From assembly GCA_019217005.1 (NCBI GenBank), contig JAHBNG010000065.1, positions 1-64,000 of the forward strand: a stretch of DNA of 64,000 nucleotides. The letters are read 5' to 3'. The position numbers and the translations under genes were made by a program. The stretch comes from Chloroflexi bacterium TSY (lineage in GTDB: Bacteria; Chloroflexota; Anaerolineae; Caldilineales; Caldilineaceae). A model generated the notes under the pieces. That model worked only from the letters and a program-made list of their open reading frames with translations, was not told where the DNA came from and searched no databases. Shown here one piece after another: positions 1-8,403 of this stretch (position 1 is the stretch's first letter; every line of letters begins with the position of its first letter).

Positions 1-3000
1 TACATGGGCCGCCAGACCGAGCTAAAGGCCGGCGTGGCGGCTACCGCGCCAGGAGACTATCTGGCTCCCTATTTGGATGGCCTGCAAAAACGGGGCATCG
101 ATATCTCCGATTATCCCTCACAGCTGACCGCGATTGGCTATGGCGAACCAACATTTGCCGCCTTCTACCCCAACTCCCAAAGCGTCTTTGGGCTGCATGA
201 CCCTGATTTTGGCGGCGTCGATCCGCCGGATGGGCTCTGGTATGAGGTCTACGGCTGCTATGAGACGCTTGGCGACGATCCATTGGCCGACGATCCGATT
301 CATCAGTTGGCTGGCGACATTCCTGCGGCCGTTGACGCAAACAACTTCTTGACGTGGTTCGACAAGACGCAGCACTTGATCACGCGGCTGGAGGAGTTTT
401 ACGGGTGGAGTGCGCCCTTTGCCTGGTCGCAAGACGAGGTGGACCTGGTCAACAGACTGTTAGCCGACATACTCCAGCCCCGTCTTGGTGAAACCACCAT
501 TGACGTGCATCTACCTTCAGAGCCAAAGCGCGATTTACATGGCCGCCAGGCGCTGGTTGACTACCTGACTGACAGCAAAGAGGGCTGGCTGACCCCAAGG
601 CAGCTCAAACAGGCCTTCGACACCAAGAAAGTGGTTCAACCGTCGCGGACCGTCTCTCTGGAAAAGTTGATTCAAAGCTGCGCCCTGCAACGACCGCAGC
701 GGCTCATCTGTTATGGCCAGGTCTGGCGCGACAGTTTTGTGCGTAGTGGTGTGTCCGCCCATTCCAACCAGATCTTTGTGGGCAGCACGGGCACAGAGGC
801 GGTGGCAGCCTACAGCGCCAGTGAATTGGCGCTGGATCGCTATCCACGTACGCCAGACCCAAGCGATGACGAGCACGCGTATGCGAGCTATATCCAGGTG
901 CAGCGCAACGAAAAAGCCCGGCTGGAGCGCTTTATCGAGGCCATTCATCTGACGCCCATGCTCGACAAGCAGCGGGTAGACATTGGGGCCCGACTGGAGG
1001 AGGAGCGTCACACCAAAAGCTTTACGGCCCATCCGGGCAGCATGCTCTGGCTGGTGACCCTGGCCTCCCAAATCGCGGCTGAGGATCACGCACCGTCCGA
1101 CAATGAAGAGCCACCCGTTGAATTGAGCCTGCCGCCAGATCTGGCCCACGAGCTGAACGAACTCAACGCACTGCAGAGCGCCTACGATCAGGCGCAACAC
1201 GCCGTGACCGCGCTGCGCCAGCAGATCTACTGCGACTGGTATCGCTATATGCTGCTGGCCTATCCGTCTGACGATGATGCCCTGGACTACGAGGCTGTTC
1301 GGCTGGCCCCAGATATCGACGGCCTCATCGCCTACATCAGAGGGAAAGATGTTCGGCCGCTGGAGGAAGCGGTGCAACATGCGGGACGCGTCGATGAACT
1401 GGACGACCACTCGGCCGCGACGGGTTCAGCCCCAAATCAGCGCTGGCAGTGCGATTGGCGGCTTGTGGTGGCGGGGTCGGTCGACTCGCTGGCCCGGCAG
1501 TTGGATAGGGCCATCGCCAAACTGTGTCGCGATCTGAACGAACACAACTTGGCCCAAACTCATCCCAACTTAGAGAATCAGTGGGCATTGGCGCGTACAG
1601 TTGGACCCCGTTTTTGGAGCCCCAACGAGCCAGCGATTCTCTTGGCGGGATTGTCGGCCAGCGATCGCTATGGCGACGACGGACGTCTGAGCCACGACGA
1701 GCTGCTTACCTGTTCCTTTGTCTCCGACGTGACCTTTCCTCCTGCGGATCTGGACGTCGCCCGATCCGATAATATCGCGACGCTGGCCGAGCTGGAGACG
1801 GCACTCACCAAATTACGCGCGGCAGTCAATCCCATACTCAGCCCCTACTACCGCCGCGGCCAATTTGACCCCCAGCATCCATTTCTGCTGGAGTGGGAGA
1901 CGGAACTGGCCCAAGTGCGCCCGGATGGCTATCGCCGCAACCCCAGCCTGGCCTACCAGCCCGACGAAGTGCGCGACCATTGGCGCCTGACTGAAACTGA
2001 CGCAGAGCTGACCGGACGGGGCGGAGAAGCCGCCGACCATGAGCGAACCCTTCTCTTTCGCGGCAGCAATCTATTGACTGACTACGCCGGCCAGGTGATG
2101 GATGGTGCGGTCGAAGCTTATCTGCTCAACAGTTTGGCGGACTATTTTACTCGATACCAGATCGAGCCTGAGCAGCGCAAGGAGCATCTCCGTACCTATC
2201 CAGCTCAAGCGCGATCTTGGCTGGTCGAAGATCGATCTGCGGACGATCTGAAACCCGCAGCCGACGCGCTGACCACCATGGGGCAGACCCACAAAGACAC
2301 GCTCTTTGGCATTCTGCCGAAGAAGCGCGTTGCCACAGCAATCGTTCAGTTTCTAACCCACTATCATGATCCGAAAAACAGACCGTTGACGGATGAGACC
2401 AGACGACACTTGAGTCCACTGCTGGTTGTGCTATTGCCACCAGAACCGCCAAAGCAAACAAAGCCGGATGACCCTAAGCCAGAAGAGCCTGCGGCTGAAC
2501 CCGCAACCCCGCCAGCGCCAGAGCACGTCTTGCCTTATCTTCTGGGTCTGTCGGACAAGGAGACAGAAACGTTCGTCACCGAAATCAAAAAATGCCTAAC
2601 GGGCGAATCTGCGGAACGCACCCTGATCACTGCGGAACGGCTGGTCGTACTCCTGCGCTATGCGGATGCCCTTGGTTATGTGGCCGATGCGGTCGATACG
2701 GCCAACTTTCGTGAAAATGTGCTCTGGCGTCCCCTGGTTCTGGGCTTGCCCGATGGTGGATCCATCGCTGCGGCCCTGCTCTCGATGGTCAATCGGGCCA
2801 CGTCGGCCCAACTGACCGCTACCGGGCTCTCCGATCTAGCCGTGGCCGAAATCGTGCGGGCCCGCCAAATCCAGCCCTTTGAGTCGTTAAATCAGCTGGC
2901 CGGGCTGCGTCATGTTGACGCGGCGCAGATGAGCCATCTGCTCTACCACATTGATGACGAGGATCGTCCCTGGAAACGAGAACATTTCAACGGGCTGGAT

Positions 3001-5037
3001 GACCAGGGTCACTATTGGGTCGATCCCCGCCTGACCGCGTTTGATGTGTGGCAATCACTCTCGCACAGCTCAGGACTGCTGACCGTGACGCTGGACGGCT
3101 TTAACGATGCGCTCCTCTCCAAAGAGCGAAGCTGGCAACTACCGGTGGCCGATCCCCTGGGCTTTGCCGAGTATCAGGCTTTCTCCGAGTTGACCATCAA
3201 GCCGCTGGTGGGCCGTCAAACCCAGGCACCGTTGCCAGACACGCCCTTTAGCCCCATCCGGGGCGGCCACTTCAATCTAGTGGGTTTACGACTGGTGGAC
3301 GTCTTTGGTCAAGTCCAATCGATAGAGACCAATCAGGTGCGCACCACAGAGCAGATGACGTCCCGCAGCACGCTTCCCATAAGCCTGCCCCCGCGTCTGG
3401 TGCAGCCGGCCCGTCTGAATCTGCGCTGGCTGGCCGCAGAACCAGCGTCCAGCCTCCCCCAACCCAATGAGCAGGAGTGGAATGCCCACCCCGCGCCCAG
3501 CCCCATCTGCGGCTGGGCGCTGCCCAACATGCTTGATGCCCGCTTGATGATCTACAGCCAGGATGGGCTGGCCCTGGGGTCGCTAGACCAGCTCGGTCAC
3601 TGGCGTCCCACCCCGGGCGCGGCGTCCTATGCGCTGCCCGAGGATATCCCCAATCGCCACCTGCGCCGCATGGTGCTCTGGCTGCGCGACAAGGCAGCCG
3701 AAGCGGACGGTGACACCTTTATCCCCGAGTTTGTGGACGCGCTAGAGAGCGCCATGGAATATATCGACCCGGATGGCTTTGAGCAGCATCAATCTCTCTC
3801 GCTGTTGGTGGGTCGGCCCTTGGCCCTGGTGCGGGCCTCCATTAGCCTGGAGCTACAGGAGCCCTATGCAGTGCAGCAGAGCCTGCTAGCCTTTAACCAA
3901 TCGGTGGGCGGACGGGAGCGCAGCACCCAGGGCTTTGAGACGGTGCGCTTCCCCGTGCGGATTGGCGAACATCACCGCTTCCACGATGGGGTGGTGGGCT
4001 ACTGGATGGAAGAGAGGGCTGGTTCTCAAGCGGGGCGACTGAGCGAGACCATGTATGCCCCCCAAAGCGACTGGATCAGCGCAGAGGATCATACGGATGA
4101 TATCCAGATCTATCGGCGCAAAGATGGGGCCTTTAATCTGTGGCTGGCCTTGGATGACGCACCCCAGACCATCTCTGTGCTTATGGATGCCCGGGCCAGC
4201 CTCCACGCCACCAGCGGCATCTTGCCCACCAAAGAGCTGACCATCCCCGTCGATCAATATTTGCCTGCCCTACGCGCTATTCAGGTGACCTTTTTGACCG
4301 CACCCGTGCTCAGCCCCAGGGATACGTTACAGTTGGGCCTGCCGCACCTGGCCGGCTGGCGCTGGTCCTGGATCGAGCAGCAAGACGATCGCTGGTCTAC
4401 CATGCCCTCAATCCCGGCGCTGGATCAGGCGGACTTGCGGCAGGCCTTTGGGGACGATGGACCTACCCTGTGGCGACTCTTGCTGGCCACCAATCTGCTG
4501 ACCGCCCTACCCAGCGACAGCAGCCAGGCCTACTATGATGCCCACCAGCTAGAGCCAAGCTTGGATCTGCTCTACGGCCCGGGGAATACCGTGACCCTCA
4601 AGACGGAACGCTCAGATCTCAAACGTTTTTTGGAGATCAGCGTCAAGGCCATCGAATCGTTGAGCTACGAGGCCCACTTTGGCCCCCAGACGTTGCGCGA
4701 GGGCTGGCTGCAGCTGAGCCCGATCCGCGCCAGCAGCAACGGCGTCTTTCAAGAGGCCGATTTTGAGGCCCAATTAGGAGCTGAACGGGGCCAAAAAATA
4801 TGGACAGAGCTGGTCTCAAAGAAGGCGCTGACCCCCTTTGTGCCCAATGGCAGCGAGCCACAGAATGGCACCGCGTCAAATTCGCTGCACGGTTTGGCCG
4901 TGCTGGATGCGGCCAAGCTGCGCACCGCGCTGCCGTCTATTGAAATCAACAAGCGGAAGCTCACCAAACATGAGCAGCAGCAGACCAAGGAGTTTTTCGG
5001 CGTCACTCAGGTGTTTAGCACCCTGGGCGACGAATGA
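1..5037 (+). CDS. Very large protein of unknown function next to tail-fibre gene, 5' partial
   Basis: The frame is open to the window edge, so the ATG at base 4 may not be the true start. About 1,677 residues are visible, with no signal peptide and no membrane segment, so it is cytoplasmic or part of a particle. I recognise no enzyme family. A Pro/Glu/Lys linker sits at about residues 812-845. At about 935-985 a segment reads like a ComEA-type helix-hairpin-helix (SDLAVAEIVRARQI, then FESLNQLAGLRHVD). The C-terminal half looks beta-rich. The stop overlaps the ATG of a short frame (ATGA at 5034), and the tail-fibre gene follows 177 bases on, which suggests an operon with contractile-tail genes. 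A structural or effector role in that particle is inference only. Confidence 0.75.
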   Translation, partial: YMGRQTELKAGVAATAPGDYLAPYLDGLQKRGIDISDYPSQLTAIGYGEPTFAAFYPNSQSVFGLHDPDFGGVDPPDGLWYEVYGCYETLGDDPLADDPIHQLAGDIPAAVDANNFLTWFDKTQHLITRLEEFYGWSAPFAWSQDEVDLVNRLLADILQPRLGETTIDVHLPSEPKRDLHGRQALVDYLTDSKEGWLTPRQLKQAFDTKKVVQPSRTVSLEKLIQSCALQRPQRLICYGQVWRDSFVRSGVSAHSNQIFVGSTGTEAVAAYSASELALDRYPRTPDPSDDEHAYASYIQVQRNEKARLERFIEAIHLTPMLDKQRVDIGARLEEERHTKSFTAHPGSMLWLVTLASQIAAEDHAPSDNEEPPVELSLPPDLAHELNELNALQSAYDQAQHAVTALRQQIYCDWYRYMLLAYPSDDDALDYEAVRLAPDIDGLIAYIRGKDVRPLEEAVQHAGRVDELDDHSAATGSAPNQRWQCDWRLVVAGSVDSLARQLDRAIAKLCRDLNEHNLAQTHPNLENQWALARTVGPRFWSPNEPAILLAGLSASDRYGDDGRLSHDELLTCSFVSDVTFPPADLDVARSDNIATLAELETALTKLRAAVNPILSPYYRRGQFDPQHPFLLEWETELAQVRPDGYRRNPSLAYQPDEVRDHWRLTETDAELTGRGGEAADHERTLLFRGSNLLTDYAGQVMDGAVEAYLLNSLADYFTRYQIEPEQRKEHLRTYPAQARSWLVEDRSADDLKPAADALTTMGQTHKDTLFGILPKKRVATAIVQFLTHYHDPKNRPLTDETRRHLSPLLVVLLPPEPPKQTKPDDPKPEEPAAEPATPPAPEHVLPYLLGLSDKETETFVTEIKKCLTGESAERTLITAERLVVLLRYADALGYVADAVDTANFRENVLWRPLVLGLPDGGSIAAALLSMVNRATSAQLTATGLSDLAVAEIVRARQIQPFESLNQLAGLRHVDAAQMSHLLYHIDDEDRPWKREHFNGLDDQGHYWVDPRLTAFDVWQSLSHSSGLLTVTLDGFNDALLSKERSWQLPVADPLGFAEYQAFSELTIKPLVGRQTQAPLPDTPFSPIRGGHFNLVGLRLVDVFGQVQSIETNQVRTTEQMTSRSTLPISLPPRLVQPARLNLRWLAAEPASSLPQPNEQEWNAHPAPSPICGWALPNMLDARLMIYSQDGLALGSLDQLGHWRPTPGAASYALPEDIPNRHLRRMVLWLRDKAAEADGDTFIPEFVDALESAMEYIDPDGFEQHQSLSLLVGRPLALVRASISLELQEPYAVQQSLLAFNQSVGGRERSTQGFETVRFPVRIGEHHRFHDGVVGYWMEERAGSQAGRLSETMYAPQSDWISAEDHTDDIQIYRRKDGAFNLWLALDDAPQTISVLMDARASLHATSGILPTKELTIPVDQYLPALRAIQVTFLTAPVLSPRDTLQLGLPHLAGWRWSWIEQQDDRWSTMPSIPALDQADLRQAFGDDGPTLWRLLLATNLLTALPSDSSQAYYDAHQLEPSLDLLYGPGNTVTLKTERSDLKRFLEISVKAIESLSYEAHFGPQTLREGWLQLSPIRASSNGVFQEADFEAQLGAERGQKIWTELVSKKALTPFVPNGSEPQNGTASNSLHGLAVLDAAKLRTALPSIEINKRKLTKHEQQQTKEFFGVTQVFSTLGDE

Positions 5038-5147
5038 GCGTCAGTCAAGTATCCATCGATCCATCTGGTCGACATTTCTCAGTCAGCCTGCCGGTATCCA
5101 TTACACAATCAAATCCGAATTTAAGATGTCTGAAGATAGACATATAA
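5034..5147 (+). pseudogene. Short frame overlapping the previous stop, possible truncated gene start
   Basis: An ATG overlaps the stop of the upstream gene in the ATGA arrangement typical of translationally coupled genes, and 37 codons follow (MSVSQVSIDPSGRHFSV...) before TAA. The first 25 or so residues read like a normal protein start, then the frame ends in lower-complexity sequence. It may be the remnant of a gene that once lay between the large protein and the tail fibre. It could also be chance. No family is recognised. Confidence 0.3.
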
Positions 5148-5214
5148 CATCGACGGCTAACACATAAACACGACGGACAGATGACAATCCATTACGTATT
5201 TAGGAGAACGATCC

Positions 5215-6060
5215 ATGCCACTTAACTCACTATTCCAACAGAAGGCCGGCAGTGACGAACACCGGGTGACCTTGATCCCCAAAGAGAATGCAGCCGACCA
5301 AGGTCGTGCCAAAGTCGTCGACAATGTAGCCTTTGGTCGGGTGATTCAATTCAGCGGCAGTGAGGATCTGTTCGACCTGGGAACCACCCCCTACGCTGAG
5401 CTGGCCGCGCATAAAGCCGAAGCCACTAAGGAAGACAAAGCAAAGTGGCAGCAAGATCAGCACAATAACGGCAAGACAGCCCCAACCCACAAGCAGACCC
5501 TACCCAGCCCGGAATTGCGCAAGCTGGATGAACTCTTCCACCACCAGCCCGGCAACTTTACGCTGCAAGTCTGGGTCTATTTTGAGTCCGCACTCAGCGA
5601 AAAGCAGGATATTGTGACAACGCCAGCCGGTGGCACCAATTGGGCGTTATCTACCGACCAAACCGGCGTGGCATTCGCCATTCATGAAGGCGATAATCTC
5701 CACACATTAACCGCCACCAAAAGCTTGATCCCCAACACCTGGAACCAGATCGCTGTCACCTACAGCTTCTTTACCTTAACCCTCTACGTCAACGGTCGGG
5801 CCGAGTACCAGCAAGCCTGCCCCAGCACTCACTTCTTTGCTACCGGCGACAATCTGACAATTCCCGCCGACTTCGCCGGCCGCCTCGGCCCGCTGAGCTT
5901 TGCCAATTACGCCCAGGAAGGCGAAACCATCCGTCAGGCACATATTAATGGGATTCGTCACAACAGTGATTTCGCGATTGAGTCTGCTGGCGACGCGGTT
6001 GTCTATTCGAAACACACAACTACGATAAATACAACTACGATAAAAAGGGAATCTCTTTGA
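5215..6060 (+). pseudogene. N-terminal fragment of tail-fibre-like LamG protein
   Basis: The ATG at 5215 follows an AGGAGA ribosome site. The 281 residues contain one LamG/concanavalin-A-like jelly roll at about residues 110-260: FTLQVWVYFES, then TWNQIAVTYSFFTLTLYVNG, then FAGRLGPLSFANYA. Such domains bind sugars or surface ligands in tail fibres. The frame ends at 6060 after a 15-base tandem duplication (ACAACTACGATAAAT) and an A-run, while the protein evidently continued in the +1 frame (NDAYGIVH at 6068). So this is the first piece of one long gene that runs to 13236. No signal peptide is present, as expected for a phage-type particle protein. Confidence 0.75.
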
Positions 6061-6531
6061 ACTAAACGACGCTTATGGTATTGTCCATGTGGCCATCATC
6101 GAGAACAGCAGGGGTGTGCAGACCATTGTCACAGGTGGCGAGGATACGAAGGCCAAAGTGTGGCAGAAGCAGAAAGGGCAATGGAACCCAACTGAACTAA
6201 CAGATAAGAATACTAAACTAACGGATGGGGAACATACCGCTCATGATGATTCGGTCCACTCTGTGGCCATCATCGAGAACAGCAGGGGTGTGCAGACCGT
6301 TGTCACAGGTGGCGAGGATACGAAGGCCAAAGTGTGGCAGATCCGAGATGGGCAATGGATCCCAACTGTTCTAAACAATTTGGACAACACCAGACATAAG
6401 TCTTATGTTGTTACTTCTGTGGCCATCATCGAGAACAGTAGGGGTGTGCAGACCATTGTCACTGGCGGCTATCACAAGGCCAAAGTGTGGCAGATCCGGG
6501 ATGGGAAATGGACCCCAACTGTTCTAAAGGA

Positions 6532-7804
6532 CTCGATAGTTGTATTTTGAGCAGGTGCCGGATTTGACAAAGTCAAAATTAAGCAGAGCAGGCCTGCTGT
6601 TTGGCGAAAAGGGTAGCGAAGACCTCTGCAATCTCCTGTCCGTCATTCAAGGCATGATGTGCAGTCAAGATGAGATCTTGAATTAGTGACTGAGCTTGCT
6701 GCCGAGTAGCCTCACCAAGGGATTTGCTGGGCGAGAATTGAGTTTTAGCCAATGATGGTCCCAAACAATCAAGGTGCAAGAGAATAAGCCACGAAGACCA
6801 GAGACCAATGTTTTTGAAAGGCGTGGGCAGTTCGCATGCAATATTCATCAAGGCCAAGCAGTTGTTTACCATCCTGATAAACCGTCTCGATAGGCCAACG
6901 AAGCAGGTAAATCGAGAGAATGCGTTTGGCATTACAATCAGTGCGATTGGTCACTAAAACGGCCTAATTGCCTTGCAATTCAGGATTATCAAAACTAATC
7001 ACGATGCGTACCTTGCCGATAGAAGGGATACGCACAGTCATGGTAAAGGTATAGTAAGTACGACCATCAATGGTGACAGGTTTGTAGGCATTCTGGGGGA
7101 TGTAGGGGACCAACTCTTTGACTTTAATATGTGGCCCCTCGAAAGTTATTGGCTGACCGTCTTCATCTCGCAAACGAAAGCTATTTGTCTCCAGATTGCG
7201 ATTGCACTTCAAGATGCTGATCCAATCTTTATTCAGACGATCGAGTACAGCTAGAAGATCTGGAGCGAGATACCAACCATCGAAGAGAGCCCAACCAAAG
7301 ATAAGGGTTCGTTCAACAGCTTTTTCAACCAGTTCACTGGCAATGGTTATCTTGGTCTTAAACGCTTCGTCTAGCCCTCGAAAGGCGGGGTCAGTTAATA
7401 GGTGGCTATCCACTCGTTTATGAAAAGCGGTTCGTTCTTTCTTTTTCTTGGGAATCTCAGTCACTGGGAAATGGTTTTCCACAAATGCTTCCCAGTCGGT
7501 AAACTCTTCGTACCGTCGGTAGATACTTGCATCGACCGGAAAACGAACAGCGCCACTGACATAGTGACTTGTGACTAAGTTATGAGCCAGTGGATGCTGA
7601 CCATTGCTATGATTGTAGTGTGTATCGATTGGCAAATACTGAACGAAAGGTTTCGCTATGCTCCCTGACCAGTGGCGCTACATTCACTATCGGCAATTGC
7701 ATCTTGATGGCTCCTTTTTCGCACTTTTTTCTTGATGCAATCTATTGAGATGACTTTTGTCTCTTTTGTCAAATTTGGAAAATATTCATTTCACAACTAT
7801 CGAG
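6532..7804 (-). mobile_element. IS4-superfamily insertion sequence, internally deleted copy
   Basis: The ends are CTCGATAGTTGT and ACAACTATCGAG, flanked by the direct repeat TAAAGGA at 6525-6531 and 7805-7811, a 7-base target duplication. The copy is 1,273 bp. The sister copy at 47375-48922 is 1,548 bp, so about 275 bp of the transposase 5' part is missing here, with the junction at a short shared ATCG (compare GCCAATCGTAAAC and TATATCGATACAC in the sister). The insertion splits the WD40 array of the tail-fibre gene without having shifted its frame beyond the insert. Confidence 0.9.
6579..7635 (-). pseudogene. IS4-type DDE transposase, degraded
   Basis: Read on the minus strand, the C-terminal two-thirds of the transposase is present in pieces: HYNHSNGQHPLAHNLV, LIFGWALFDGWYLAPDLL (second catalytic Asp region), an in-frame TAG after NPELQGN, then LLRWPIETVYQDGKQLLG. 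The last segment is the Y-(2)-R-(3)-E-(6)-K signature of IS4 transposases. The N-terminal third is deleted and further frameshifts follow, so the element cannot make its own transposase. The TAG after NPELQGN is also present in the other copy. Confidence 0.85.
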
Positions 7805-8403
7805 TAAAGGACGGGAAAAACGATGCTCATGATGAGTCTGTCATGTCTGTGGCCATCATCGAGAACAGTAGGGGTGTGCAGACCATTGTCACTGGTGGCA
7901 AGGATAAGAAGGCCAAAGTGTGGCAGATCCGGGATGGGAAATGGACCCCAACTGTTCTAAAGGATGGGAAAAACAACGGTCATGATTCGTGGGTCCACTC
8001 TGTGGCCATCATCGAGAACAGCAGGGGTGTGCAGACCATTGTCACTGGAGGTCTCGATGGCAAGACCAAAGTATGGTCTGGATCAGGAATCTATCATCTG
8101 CCCAATCCAGGCCAATTATTTCACGAGACGCCCCGACAATCCGACTTTAGCCTACTGGTCCAAGCCAAGCTGACAGCAGGTATTCCCCTGTTCCTAAGTA
8201 CCGCGGACGAGAAATCTGGCTGGCAGTTGCAGGTCGGCATCGATGGTGTTAGCTTCGAAACATCCGTTGCCGCAGAGAAGATTGCTGCCACAGTCGATAT
8301 CGGTTCTAGTGAATGGGCTCACCTAGCCGTTTTCTATGATGTTCAAGCCAAAAGATCGACCCTCTATCTAAATGGTCACGAAGTTGCCCAAGAGTCAGGT
8401 TAG

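Larger units (their letters stand above)
6089..8080 (+). repeat. WD40 blade array 1: five DNA repeats of about 150 bases, interrupted by an IS
   Basis: Units begin near 6089, 6260, 6419, 7850 and 8001 with the same core, GTGGCCATCATCGAGAACAG, followed by a common GGGGTGTGCAGACC. Identity is high across roughly 100 bases of each unit, while the linker between blades (DGEHTAHDDSVHS, LDNTRHKSYVVTS, GKNNGHDSWVHS) varies. This points to recent tandem duplication or gene conversion. Copies 1-3 lie left of the IS and 4-5 right of it. Confidence 0.85.
6059..8403 (+). pseudogene. Middle fragment of tail fibre: five near-identical WD40 blades and start of a LamG domain, split by an IS
   Basis: With the IS at 6532-7804 and one 7-base duplication removed, a single frame runs from 6059 to 8400. 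It encodes five WD40-like blades that each start VAIIENSRGVQT(I/V)VTGG and end KVW or KAKVWQ, then the start of a LamG domain (SDFSLLVQAKL, SEWAHLAVFYDV, STLYLNGHEVAQ). A TAG at 8401-8403 stops the frame in the middle of that LamG domain, and the next codon onward continues it without any shift. The five blades are almost the same at DNA level, unlike the divergent blades further on. Part of the broken gene spanning 5215-13236. Confidence 0.75.

Noticed and set aside
535..1410. 291-codon minus-strand frame within the first large gene
   Set aside because: It is a shadow frame in GC-biased coding DNA; the plus-strand protein is continuous and has ordinary composition.
6100..8060. Regular repeats that might be a CRISPR-like array
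   Set aside because: The units are about 100 bases long, in frame, and translate to WD40 blades; spacers are short and also coding.
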